From positions 62,001 to 126,000 of the forward strand of contig CBFIHP010000013.1 of the NCBI GenBank assembly GCA_965662355.1: DNA of 64,000 nucleotides, written 5' to 3'. Both the position numbers and the translations under genes were made by a program. The notes beneath the pieces are model-generated. The model was not told where the DNA came from, did no database searches, and saw only the letters and a program-made list of their open reading frames with translations. The stretch comes from GCA-2683825 sp965662355. GTDB lineage: Bacteria > Planctomycetota > UBA1135 > GCA-002686595. This document shows positions 42,786-51,181 of this stretch, piece by piece; position 1 is the stretch's first letter, and each line of letters opens with the position of its first letter.

Positions 42786-42941
42786 CTATGCACCGAGCTC
42801 CGTCGAGAGCGCGTCGAACTCGCCCTTTGCCCAGGCACCGATACCTGCCACGACCGCCAGGAGGCCTGCGACAATCAAGCTGACGATAATGGCATACTCG
42901 ACGGTCTCAAGACCGTCTTCGTTTGCGAGGAACTGCTTCAT
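42786..42941 (-). CDS. flp: Flp-type pilin 1
   Basis: 51 aa, the correct size for Flp prepilins, from the ATG at 42941 with GGAG about 9 nt upstream. Sequence MKQFLANEDGLETVEYAIIV is followed by a hydrophobic SLIVAGLLAVVAGIGAWAKG and ends GEFDALSTELGA. The prepilin peptidase cuts after Gly10 of EDG/LETVEYA, leaving the conserved Glu5 and Tyr6. The mature subunit assembles into the adhesive Flp/Tad pilus. It differs from copies 2 and 3 by Ala/Thr and Leu/Met changes only. Transcription is likely sigma-54 dependent (promoter at 43041). Confidence 0.97.
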   Translation of the reverse strand: MKQFLANEDGLETVEYAIIVSLIVAGLLAVVAGIGAWAKGEFDALSTELGA

Positions 42942-43040
42942 GTTTTCTTTCTCCGAGAGGATTGCAATGAGTTGAGCTCTTCTTCGATTCCTAGTGATTC
43001 CATACTCAGTACAGATCATCACTAGGCCTCTTGCTCTAGT

Positions 43041-43056
43041 TGCAAGCCTTGTGCCA
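43041..43056 (-). promoter_or_regulatory. Sigma-54 -24/-12 promoter of flp1
   Basis: On the minus strand TGGCACAAGGCTTGCA, the consensus TGGCAC-N5-TTGCA with no mismatch. It is about 100 nt upstream of the ATG. Copies with the same spacing to their genes are found at flp2 and flp3. Confidence 0.85.
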
Positions 43057-43198
43057 GAACGTGAAGTAATCCCCGATCAGTGAAGTCATCTCTTCACTAC
43101 CACGACTCCTTGTGAGTCCAACGAACGATAGGTACTCGATTCTGAACGCAGATGCAGAGACACAAAGAGCCAACACTTCCGCCCTCGACCCTCTTCCC

Positions 43199-43258
43199 GA
43201 ACTGAAACTGTTTGACCTGATCCACTTTGGTACATGAATACTGTAGCGCAACGAGACA
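43199..43258 (-). promoter_or_regulatory. Conserved upstream block of flp1, candidate activator site
   Basis: A block ending in CTGTAGCGCAACGAGACACA (from 43241), repeated upstream of flp2 (about 43986-44041) and flp3 (about 44903-44963). Its CTGTAGCGCAACG core lies 185, 186 and 174-196 bp from the three -24/-12 elements, a normal distance for sigma-54 enhancers. The bound protein is inferred to be the NtrC-type regulator at 39.3-40.7 kb. Confidence 0.55.
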
Positions 43259-43313
43259 CAGAGTTCGCTTTTCTTCCGATGAGATGCCTTTGGCAAGATC
43301 ATGTCGGATGATT

Positions 43314-43384
43314 TCTGGCAAGAGTTGTGCTACCTGAATTAGGCGTGTTCCCTATGGCCATGAGCATGGGCGATAGCCCCCGCT
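43314..43384. repeat. Pilin-spacer duplication, copy 1
   Basis: About 70 bp nearly identical to 45333-45403. It encodes on the plus strand the tail DFWQELCYLN and a stop, followed by GGCGTGTTCCCTATGG. It is probably the end of a lost ORF, duplicated with the pilin cassettes. Confidence 0.6.
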
Positions 43385-43430
43385 TCGTCGGGCGTGCCTT
43401 CCAACTGCGCATCACCCCTGACAAAAGACT

Positions 43431-43475
43431 TCTGCCCACCCCTAGCCCCGTTGCGAGAGACCAAGAGTAGGCAGA
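43431..43475 (-). terminator. Hairpin after flp pilin gene 2
   Basis: TCTGCCCAC (43431-43439) pairs with GTAGGCAGA (43467-43475) with one mismatch. It matches the hairpin below flp3. There is no U-run, so it may stabilise mRNA or attenuate read-through. Confidence 0.5.
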
Positions 43476-43556
43476 AGGGCTTACGGCTATTGACCGCTGT
43501 TCTAGAAGAATGACTCGTCGATGAGAGTCTCTCCGGACGTCAGCGGAAAACGAGGA

Positions 43557-43712
43557 TTACGCACCGAGATCGGTCGAGAGGGCATCGAACTCACCCTTTG
43601 CCCAGGTGCCGATACCTGCCACGACCGCCAGGAGGCCCGCGACGATCATGCTAACGATAATTGCGTACTCGACGGTCTCCAGACCGTCCTCGTTTGTAAG
43701 GAACTGCTTCAT
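43557..43712 (-). CDS. flp: Flp-type pilin 2
   Basis: 51 aa from the ATG at 43712, with CTAGGAGGAG just upstream. MKQFLTNEDGLETVEYAIIV then SMIVAGLLAVVAGIGTWAKG and GEFDALSTDLGA. Prepilin cleavage after Gly10 as in copy 1. The -24/-12 promoter lies at 43827-43842. This copy is closest to copy 3 (same N- and C-termini) and arose by tandem duplication together with its promoter and hairpin. Confidence 0.97.
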   Translation of the reverse strand: MKQFLTNEDGLETVEYAIIVSMIVAGLLAVVAGIGTWAKGEFDALSTDLGA

Positions 43713-43826
43713 GTTTTTCTCCTCCTAGGGAATGAATGAGCTGGAATTCTTCTTCGATTGCTAGTGATCCAGTACCTCCGTGCATTCGTGCATTCGTGCA
43801 CCCCATCACTAGGCTTCTTGCTTTGG

Positions 43827-43842
43827 AGCAAGCCCCGTGCCA
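43827..43842 (-). promoter_or_regulatory. Sigma-54 -24/-12 promoter of flp2
   Basis: On the minus strand TGGCACGGGGCTTGCT, a perfect TGGCACG-N4-TTGCW. It sits 115 nt from the ATG. The upstream block core lies at 44028. Confidence 0.88.
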
Positions 43843-43985
43843 GAACGTGAAGCCATCCTTTACCAGTGAAGTAATCCCCCAACTACCACCACTCTTTGTG
43901 AGTCCAACGGGCGATTTGGGGTCGATTTTGAACGCATGTGCAGAGACACGAAAATCCAACACTTCCATCCTCGCCCCCTCTTCAC

Positions 43986-44041
43986 GAACTGAAGCATGTC
44001 TACCTGATGCACTGTGGTACACGAGTACTGTAGCGCAACGA
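43986..44041 (-). promoter_or_regulatory. Conserved upstream block of flp2
   Basis: Matches the flp1 block over the segment ACCTGATGCACTGTGGTACA and then CTGTAGCGCAACGA at 44028-44041. The flanking ACAGACT seen in the others is replaced here by ACTGGCGG. Confidence 0.5.
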
Positions 44042-44354
44042 TACTGGCGGCCTCATTCATGGGAACTCCACTCGTAACCAAGACTTCCAGCATGAGTCGC
44101 GTGGGAGAAACCAACGTCGGAAGTGTGATTCCGTTCGGCAAAGGAATCTAGGTGCAAGGCGGCGGTCCAAATCGTTTTCAGGGGAGGTTCATGACCTACT
44201 CTGGCGGGCAAGAGAATAAGTACAGCAAGTACGGCCCCGCCTGGCCATCATGACTGAAGGCCCGCCGGGGCTGGAACTCAACCATCCGATGCAGCCACGG
44301 CTGATTGTCAACTGCCATCACCCCTAACGATAGACTTCTGCCCTAACGATAGAC

Positions 44355-44399
44355 TTCTGCCCACCCCTAGCCCCGTTGCGGGACCAGGAGTGGGCAGAA
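44355..44399 (-). terminator. Hairpin after flp pilin gene 3
   Basis: TTCTGCCCAC (44355-44364) pairs perfectly with GTGGGCAGAA (44390-44399). The unit CCCTAACGATAGACTTCTG lies in tandem just beside it (44322-44358). Confidence 0.55.
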
Positions 44400-44478
44400 A
44401 GGCTTATGGCTATTGTCCACTGCTCCAGAAGAATGACTCCTCGATGAGAGTCTCACCGGACGTCAGCGGAAACGAGGA

Positions 44479-44634
44479 TTACGCACCGAGATCGGTCGAC
44501 AGGGCATCGAACTCACCCTTTGCCCAGGTACCGATAGCTGCCACGGTCGTCAGGAGGCCCGCGACGATCATGCTGACGATAATGGCGTACTCGACGGTCT
44601 CCAGACCGTCCTCGTTTGTAAGGAACTGCTTCAT
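44479..44634 (-). CDS. flp: Flp-type pilin 3
   Basis: 51 aa from the ATG at 44634 with CGGAGAAAAAAG upstream. MKQFLTNEDGLETVEYAIIV, SMIVAGLLTTVAAIGTWAKG, GEFDALSTDLGA. It is the most diverged copy in the hydrophobic part (LLTTVAAIG instead of LLAVVAGIG). The upstream region carries two tandem -24/-12-like elements. It may be the ancestral or least-used pilin; which copy is the major subunit is undecided from sequence. Confidence 0.96.
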   Translation of the reverse strand: MKQFLTNEDGLETVEYAIIVSMIVAGLLTTVAAIGTWAKGEFDALSTDLGA

Positions 44635-44732
44635 GTCTTTTTTCTCCGAGTGGGATGAATGAGCTGAGATTCTCTATCGCTTCCTCGTGATTCGCTGCTT
44701 CGTGCAACTCGTCACAAGGCTTCTTGCTTTGG

Positions 44733-44770
44733 TGCAAGCTTTATGCCTGAACGGTGCAAGCTCTATGCCA
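44733..44770 (-). promoter_or_regulatory. Duplicated sigma-54-like promoter of flp3
   Basis: Two tandem elements on the minus strand: TGGCATAGAGCTTGCA (44755-44770) and AGGCATAAAGCTTGCA (44733-44748). Both keep GG and GC at the right 10-nt separation but replace the C of GGCAC with T. They are likely weaker than the flp1 and flp2 promoters. Confidence 0.65.
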
Positions 44771-44902
44771 GAACGTGTATTAGTTCCCTACTGCCACCGC
44801 CATTAGTCCGACGGACGACATGCTAGCCCGACGGACGAATTGGGATCGCTTCTGACCGCATGAGCAGAGACACGAAAAGTTTCCGTCCTCGTCCCTCTCT
44901 TA

Positions 44903-44963
44903 CGACTGAGACATGTCTACCTGATGCATTTTGCTACACCTTACTGTAGCGCAACGAGACACA
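44903..44963 (-). promoter_or_regulatory. Conserved upstream block of flp3
   Basis: Contains ACCTGATGCA and CTGTAGCGCAACGAGACACA (core from 44944), the same order as upstream of flp1. Confidence 0.5.
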
Positions 44964-45908
44964 GACTTCTTCTAACCATGGTCTTGTGCACACTCTCGTA
45001 GCGGTTTTTGGATGGTCAATCACTTAGTTTGTCTAAGCCGAACCGCCACTCCGCAATGCCCGCATGTCGGATGGCCTCAGTAGGTACGTAGATGCTTACC
45101 TCGGCCATTAGCGTCCCACGACAGGCGACCGAGACCCCCTTGTTGTTCGTTCATAATTGGAGGATGCTCAACCCCTCGTATGTCCCACGAGTGATTGGCG
45201 CCAGAGCGAGGCTGGCCTCTTCCCACTACGTCAATCGACTTGAACCCAGCCAGGCGAAGAAGGAATCGCTCACGCCGTACCACAGAGTGCTAACCCTTGG
45301 CTTCAGCCGTGGCTCCATCGATGTATCAGACTTCTGGCAAGAGTTGTGCTACCTGAATTAGGCGTGTTCCCTATGGCTATGAGCATGGGCGATAGCCTCC
45401 GCTCAAGTTGACTCGGCCGAAGGCGGTCATACCGGGCGTGCCTTCGGGAAGGCCGTAAAAGGATCCCGATAAGTTGCCGCCTACTGGCTGAGTGAGGGCA
45501 AGTTGGCTTCGGCGGAAGGGGATGCTCCTCCGACGCCCCTGTATAGGAATCGACGACTGATCACATGCTCGCCGCACCGCAGATTGCACAGAAATCACCC
45601 CGATTGACCTAGAATCCGTGGTTTTAGCCCTCCAAGGCTCCAACCAGTATCTCCAACGAAGATGGGCGGAACTCCCCAGGAGAAGCGATCTTGGCGGCAA
45701 CTTTTCTTCGTTGTAGAGAATGGCGAACTGGACAACGACGACTCCTCGCCCACGGCTCTGCTGGCTGCAGAGCCGCTTTGGCGGATGCATAGCCAAGCCT
45801 CCCGCACATAGTGTTCCAAGCACGATCCGCTACCCCAGATCTACTGTGCTGGCTATCGGACAACAGGACTCCGAATCCCGTTGGCCTACCATTTGCGAGT
45901 GTGACGTC
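44964..45908. other. Long intergenic region before the tad operon
   Basis: About 940 nt without a gene I can support. It holds the second copy of the pilin-spacer duplication (45333-45403, including DFWQELCYLN and a stop) and a sigma-54-like element at 45882. An open frame from 45092 to 45361 ends in that duplicated tail and looks like a decayed gene. Confidence 0.5.
45882..45897 (+). promoter_or_regulatory. Sigma-54-like element before tadV
   Basis: TGGCCTACCATTTGCG keeps GG-N10-GC and TGGC-N7-TTGC but not the AC of the -24 box. It ends only 11 nt before the tadV ATG, so a leaderless or very short leader would result. The plausible role is linking the operon to the same activator; weak by itself. 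Confidence 0.35.
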
Positions 45909-46472
45909 ATGTTCCATTTCGACGAGCCGGCGATTTGGGTCCCCTGGGTAGTCGTGCTAATGGCCACAAGTGCAGGGGCCGTTACTGATATCCGGGAGCG
46001 ACGGATCCCGAATCTTCTCACAATCCCGACTTTCCTTGTCGGCCTGGGGTACTCGCTGACCCCTTATAGCCGGGTCGGAATTCTCGAGGCACTGGCCGCC
46101 ACTTGCCTCTTGGCAACTCCCTATATCCTGCTCTACCGCTTCGCTGGTGGGGGTGCTGGCGATGCAAAACTCATGGGCGCGCTCGGAGCCTGGCTCGGCT
46201 TGGAGTCCGGGCTCTTCCTGCTCTTTTGCGTCTGCGGAACTGGCCTCCTGCAGGCAGTGTGGCGGTCCTACAAGGTCGGACACCTGAGCATTCTCTGGGA
46301 GCGGCTCACATATCTGCTTCGGGGAGTTGCCTTAAAGGCAACGGGCCGAGACAAGACACTCTCCCTCTCGGAATACATGCCCAAGATCGAGGGTACTCCC
46401 ACGATCCCGTATGGCGTGGCAATCCTCACAGGATCCATGGTCTCGGGAACTCTCACTCTCCTGAACTCCTGA
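45909..46472 (+). CDS. tadV: Prepilin peptidase, TadV/CpaA type
   Basis: 187 aa from the ATG at 45909. It is a multi-pass membrane aspartic protease of the A24 family. The two catalytic Asp motifs are TDIRERRIPN (first loop, about residue 24) and FAGGGAGDAKLMGALG (second loop). It lacks the N-methylase domain, as is usual for TadV. It cleaves the Flp prepilins and probably the pilin-like protein at 46.9 kb. Its stop and the tadE start overlap (TGATG). It opens the plus-strand operon. Confidence 0.92.
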   Translation: MFHFDEPAIWVPWVVVLMATSAGAVTDIRERRIPNLLTIPTFLVGLGYSLTPYSRVGILEALAATCLLATPYILLYRFAGGGAGDAKLMGALGAWLGLESGLFLLFCVCGTGLLQAVWRSYKVGHLSILWERLTYLLRGVALKATGRDKTLSLSEYMPKIEGTPTIPYGVAILTGSMVSGTLTLLNS

Positions 46473-46887
46473 TGTCAAAGAAATTGAAGAGGACACCCAA
46501 TCAGGGAACCATTGCTGTCGAGGCAGCGATACTGCTTCCCGTCGTCTTCCTGCTTCTCGTGGGTTTGGGAGAAATGGGCTGGTTGATGATGAATCGGCAG
46601 CACCTTCAAGGTGCTGCGGGAGTGGGAGCCCGAACAGCGTCGCACCGAGATTCGACAACTTCCGATGTCGTGAACTCAATCGATGCCTACTTACTCAGCG
46701 CAAACGTGCCCAATAACCTGGTGACGATTGCGACGTCTCCGGCAGAGGTATTCAACGCATCACCGGGGACTCTGGTAACAGTCACTCTGACCATGGATTA
46801 CGGGCCGGCTTCGCTAACCAACACCTCCCTGATCATCGTCCCCGAGACGGTGCAGGTCACAACCACATCTATGAAACAGGGTACGCC

Positions 46888-46891
<4 letters not shown>
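46472..46891 (+). CDS. tadE: TadE-like pseudopilin
   Basis: 139 aa. N-terminus NQGTIAVEAAILLPVVFLLL followed by VGLGEMGWLMMNRQHLQ. The QGTIAVEAAILLPV segment is the TadE-type prepilin-like start with Glu at position 5 of the mature form. Then the AAGVGARTAS motif typical of TadE. The rest is a periplasmic, Ser/Thr-rich part. TadE and TadF are minor pilins needed for assembly. It overlaps tadV by 1 nt and the next gene by 4 nt. Confidence 0.85.
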
Positions 46892-47421
<530 letters not shown>

Positions 47422-47463
47422 CTGTATCTGGCTGAATCTCCGCGACCCGATGGGAGCTCCCAA

Positions 47464-48501
47464 TTGAGACTGTACATGATCGGATTGGCATTCCTCGGGC
47501 TGATAGCGGCTGCATCCGCCGGTTTCCTCATGCTGAGTCTCAAGGCGAGCCCGGCGGGCGCAGAGGCTGCCCCCACATTAGAGAGAGAAACGATTCTCGT
47601 AGCCGCAAGGGATCTCTCGTCGAAGACCATCCTAGGCCTGAAGGATATCAAGCTCGTGGAGGTACCCAGGGATTCCGGATCTTCAGGCGTGCTCAGGGAT
47701 CCCACTCAAGCCGTGGGGCGTTTGCTGGTCTCTCCACTACTTGCAGGCCAGCAGGTGACAAACGCCGTCTTCGCCGTATCGGGAACGGGCCTGCACCTAG
47801 CCTCAGCTATCGAAGAGGGAATGCGCGCCGTGAGTGTGAACTTGACGGATTCGATGGGGATCGAGAACTTGCTCTCCCCTGGCTGCATGGTCGATGTCCT
47901 TGCGGGCGTGGATTTCGCTGAACCTATCGATTCGGCACTGACTACCACGATTCTCGAACGTGTCCTCGTACTCGGGATCGGAGGAAGGACGATCGTCAAC
48001 GCTGAAACCGAATCATTCAATGAATCAGGCAGACGACGCCCGTCCGTAACTCTCTTGATGCGTCCGGAGGAAGCCGAGATCGTCAAGCTCGCGTCCGAAT
48101 TGGGAAGGATCAGCTTTACCTTGCGGAACCCAATGGAAGGTGTCGACGCTGGTCTCGCGAGGAGTGAATCCCGCATATCCGAACTGTCACCGGCACTTTC
48201 AACACTTGCCATGCATCTGAACGAGGTCCGTGAGAAGAGACAACAGATGGAAGATCTAGCCATGGAAAGAGATTTCGAAGCAGCTCAGTTCGCGCTAGAA
48301 AAGAACCGCCTGGAGTTCGAGCTGACTCGAAAAGAATACGCCAGGAAAATGGAGGCCGACGAGGTCCTTAAGACTTCGCAGAACTCGATAGGAACTGCAT
48401 CCTCCGAATGGACAGTCAAGGTCATTCGAGGACTAGAAACTCTGTCCGTTGTCTTCGACACGGATACCATGCACTACCTGAAGGGTGCGAGTGCACGATG
48501 A
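47464..48501 (+). CDS. cpaB: CpaB/RcpC pilus assembly protein
   Basis: 345 aa from the TTG at 47464 (GGGAG 8 nt upstream; an ATG at 47476 is an alternative). N-terminal TM segment LAFLGLIAAASAGFLMLSLK. SAF domain around TILVAARDLSSKTILGLKDI and GRLLVSPLLAGQQVTNAVF, followed by the RcpC-type region GMRAVSVNLTDSMGIENLLS. The last 90 residues are charged and form a coiled coil (LNEVREKRQQMEDLAMERDF). It is a periplasmic partner of the secretin. 42 nt follow the NG-tail gene; it overlaps the secretin gene by 4 nt. Confidence 0.9.
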   Translation: MRLYMIGLAFLGLIAAASAGFLMLSLKASPAGAEAAPTLERETILVAARDLSSKTILGLKDIKLVEVPRDSGSSGVLRDPTQAVGRLLVSPLLAGQQVTNAVFAVSGTGLHLASAIEEGMRAVSVNLTDSMGIENLLSPGCMVDVLAGVDFAEPIDSALTTTILERVLVLGIGGRTIVNAETESFNESGRRRPSVTLLMRPEEAEIVKLASELGRISFTLRNPMEGVDAGLARSESRISELSPALSTLAMHLNEVREKRQQMEDLAMERDFEAAQFALEKNRLEFELTRKEYARKMEADEVLKTSQNSIGTASSEWTVKVIRGLETLSVVFDTDTMHYLKGASAR

Positions 48502-50039
48502 GCCCTTCGAATGCCTTATGGGGTGTAGCGCTGTGGGCCACCCTGAGCTGCGTTGCAAATACTCAGGCGCAGACCGTGCGAGCTGCCCAGGAGGGTCTGG
48601 ACCAATCCGCAGCTGACCCGGCTTTATCCCTGCCGGAAGTCAGCGAGGAAGAGATCTTACATCTCACAGTTGGCGATACTTTGCTCTTCACCGCAGAGCA
48701 TCCCGTCTCCGGGGTGATGACCGCAGATCCGACAATCGTCGACATTCAACCCTTGGATCCCCTCTCCGCCGTTGTCCTGGGCATAGCTCCAGGAAGAACG
48801 ACCGCCTATATCTGGCATGAGGAGGACGGTGGAACTGCATATCGACGCCTAGATGTGCATGTGCATCTGGAACTCGACGATATTCGAACCGAGCTCGAAG
48901 CACTCTTGCCTGGTGCCGAGATCCTTGTCAAAGAGTCCCCGAGCGGGGTGCTCGTAGAAGGTCGGCTACGCAGCCTGGAGCAGTCCGTACACTTGAAAGA
49001 GTACTTGGCCGACAGGGACTGGGGATCTCTGAATACGACGACAGTAGCTGATATTCACCAGGTGCAAGTACGGGTTCGTATTGCGGAAGTAGGACGGGAG
49101 GCAGCACGAGCACTCGGAGTCAACGGGGTCGCAGCCAATTCCAATGGCTTCTTGGGGTCCGTTCTCGGCCCCGGCGGAAGTCCGCTGAATCCTATTAGCA
49201 TCGGCGTTCCCCAAGGCGGTTCCGCGTTGGGCAACGCCCCCTTTCAATTCACGAGTGACCTTGTCGTCAATCCTGCAGTGACCCTGTTCGGAGGACTACA
49301 GGGCGACCTGGAATTGTTCATCCAGGCCCTCGCCGAGAATCGTTATCTGAGGATTCTCGCAGAACCCAACTTGGTCGCCCGAAGTGGAGAGGATGCGAGT
49401 TTCTTGGCGGGCGGAGAGTTCCCTATCCCCATCGCACAGTCAGGCGGTGGGCAGAATGGTGCTATCAGCGTCGAGTTCAAGGAATTCGGTGTAGGACTTC
49501 AATTCAGGCCGATCGTGTCCGGCGATGGAATGATCGAGTTGCAACTCTTGGCGGAGGTTAGCGACATCACCGACATTGGCGCTGTCGAGACGGCTGGCGT
49601 TCAAGTGCCGGCCATTACTGCCAGGCGGATTCAAACGACCGTGGAGCTCTACAGTGGTCAAACTTTGGCCATGGGCGGGCTTCTCAGAGAGACCGTGCGG
49701 GCAACCGTTTCGAGTACTCCAGGCCTAGCCAGCATCCCTATCATCGGACAGCTCTTTCGATCCGTTCGATATATCCGCGGTGAAACGGAGCTCGTCATAC
49801 TCGTCACCGCGAGTCTGATCGCACCGACTTCGGAGATAGTGGATCTCCCCCTCCCCGGCGAAGAACATCAACCCCCCACGGATTGGGAGCTGTATCTATC
49901 GGGGGAACTTCAGGGTCAAACCTCCATGGTCCCAAGTGCGTCGTTGACCAGGGGACTCAAAGCACTGGGCTTAAACGACCTGACGGGTCCGGGGGCATGG
50001 GCGGTCCACGGGCCCGATTTTGAGGGGCAACCCCGATGA
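48498..50039 (+). CDS. cpaC: CpaC/RcpA outer-membrane secretin
   Basis: 513 aa from the ATG at 48498, overlapping the cpaB stop. Signal peptide LWGVALWATLSCVANTQAQT. The pilus N-domain is shown by VGDTLLFTAEHPVSGVMTAD and AVVLGIAPGRTTAYIWH; a BON-like module by LVEGRLRSLEQSVHLKEYLA; the secretin core by VQVRVRIAEVGREAARALGV, LAEPNLVARSGEDASFLAGG, ITARRIQTTVELYSGQTLAM, and the C-terminal RYIRGETELVILVTASLI. It forms the outer-membrane channel through which the pilus leaves. It overlaps the next gene by 4 nt. Confidence 0.95.
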   Translation: MSPSNALWGVALWATLSCVANTQAQTVRAAQEGLDQSAADPALSLPEVSEEEILHLTVGDTLLFTAEHPVSGVMTADPTIVDIQPLDPLSAVVLGIAPGRTTAYIWHEEDGGTAYRRLDVHVHLELDDIRTELEALLPGAEILVKESPSGVLVEGRLRSLEQSVHLKEYLADRDWGSLNTTTVADIHQVQVRVRIAEVGREAARALGVNGVAANSNGFLGSVLGPGGSPLNPISIGVPQGGSALGNAPFQFTSDLVVNPAVTLFGGLQGDLELFIQALAENRYLRILAEPNLVARSGEDASFLAGGEFPIPIAQSGGGQNGAISVEFKEFGVGLQFRPIVSGDGMIELQLLAEVSDITDIGAVETAGVQVPAITARRIQTTVELYSGQTLAMGGLLRETVRATVSSTPGLASIPIIGQLFRSVRYIRGETELVILVTASLIAPTSEIVDLPLPGEEHQPPTDWELYLSGELQGQTSMVPSASLTRGLKALGLNDLTGPGAWAVHGPDFEGQPR

Positions 50040-51181
50040 TTATGCAAAGCAAAGAGATCTACCTGATCACAAAAGACGACAAAGTCAGATACCTCGTTGA
50101 AGACGCAATCGAGAGTCTCACTCATCTAGGCTTACAGGTCCATTCGGTTGCAAGCTTGGAAGAGTACACAGGCCAGACTGGTGGACTCACAGGCCTCGTC
50201 ATTCTGGATATGGGCTCGGGTGCCTCTTTCAAGGAGCTTCAAGGGGTCCTACTCGGACATGTTCGACCGCAGATCATCGCCCTGTGCCCCCACCTGGGTA
50301 AGTCCGACTTGCTCGAGGCCATGCGGGTAGGCATTCGTCGTTGCATCGAGATGAAGGATGTCAGCCTCGAGCTGGTCCCTGCTTTGGAGCAGCTCTGGTC
50401 AGAACTTGAAGGGGAACCGTCGTTGAAGGGTGCGATCACAGCAATCTTCAGCTCTAGCGGAGGAGCCGGCTCTACGACTGTGGCACTAAATCTGGCCAAA
50501 GAGCTGAGCGCGGCCGGAGACGGAGAGACCCTGCTGATAGACCTCGATCTCAACCATGGGTCGCTCGCAACATACCTAGATCTCGACCCCCCCTTCGGAG
50601 TCTACGACCTGGTCAACCATCCGTCTGGAATGGATGAGGGACTGATACGCTCGACTGCCGTGGGCGAAGATGGGATCAAGTTGCTGGCCAGTTCGGCGAG
50701 ATCAGACCCTTTGGCTTTGGAAGATCTACCGCCCTCGAGTCTCGCCAACCTTCTGGAGACGGCAAAGAGAATCTACCCCAATACAGTCATCGACTGCTCT
50801 CGGCCTAGCCCTCAAACAGCAAGCCTCGTTAGCCAGGCGAGTGACTCAATCGTCTTGGTCATGGAGATGACCGTTGTGAGCGTCAGGAACACGAAGGCCC
50901 TGCTGAATGCGCTAGTCTCCCGCGGAGTCGCTCAGGAACAAATCCAAGTCATCTCGAATCGCCATGGCGCCCGTTATGTGGAAGTCTCGAAGCAAGATGC
51001 AGCAAGGGCCTTGGACGTGAATCACATCTGGGAGATCCCGAACGACTTCCGGTTGATGGTCAAAGCCGCGAACCGTGGCTTGCTCATCGCCGACTACAGC
51101 CCCCGTTCCAGAGTCCGCAAGGCCTACCAGACTGTCGCCTCTGCTATCCAGAACATCAATGGAACAGAGGCAGAGAGGTGA
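50036..51181 (+). CDS. cpaE: CpaE/TadZ-type ATPase-like localisation factor
   Basis: 381 aa. An N-terminal atypical receiver-like domain (about 1-130) and a ParA/MinD-like domain. The deviant Walker A reads FSSSGGAGSTTVALNLAKEL, where the usual Lys is replaced by Ser. Walker A' and B regions are LLIDLDLNHGSLATYLDL and VIDCSRPSPQTASLVSQASD. Such proteins place the Tad machine at a cell pole or site. Loss of the Walker Lys suggests ATP binding without normal hydrolysis, as in other TadZ members. It overlaps the cpaF start by 4 nt. Confidence 0.9.
   Translation: MIMQSKEIYLITKDDKVRYLVEDAIESLTHLGLQVHSVASLEEYTGQTGGLTGLVILDMGSGASFKELQGVLLGHVRPQIIALCPHLGKSDLLEAMRVGIRRCIEMKDVSLELVPALEQLWSELEGEPSLKGAITAIFSSSGGAGSTTVALNLAKELSAAGDGETLLIDLDLNHGSLATYLDLDPPFGVYDLVNHPSGMDEGLIRSTAVGEDGIKLLASSARSDPLALEDLPPSSLANLLETAKRIYPNTVIDCSRPSPQTASLVSQASDSIVLVMEMTVVSVRNTKALLNALVSRGVAQEQIQVISNRHGARYVEVSKQDAARALDVNHIWEIPNDFRLMVKAANRGLLIADYSPRSRVRKAYQTVASAIQNINGTEAER

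Noticed and set aside
43241..43258. Upstream block as a NifA site (TGT-N10-ACA)
   Set aside because: flp1 gives TGT-N11-ACA on the minus strand, and flp2 lacks the TGT half, so the NifA pattern is not conserved. Only a generic enhancer is claimed.
42786..44963. Repeated flp region as a CRISPR or phage repeat
   Set aside because: The repeats are whole pilin cassettes of about 0.8-0.9 kb, each with a gene and promoter.
45092..45361. Open frame of 89 codons upstream of tadV
   Set aside because: It has no ribosome site or recognisable domain, and its end is the duplicated DFWQELCYLN tail. It looks like decayed sequence.
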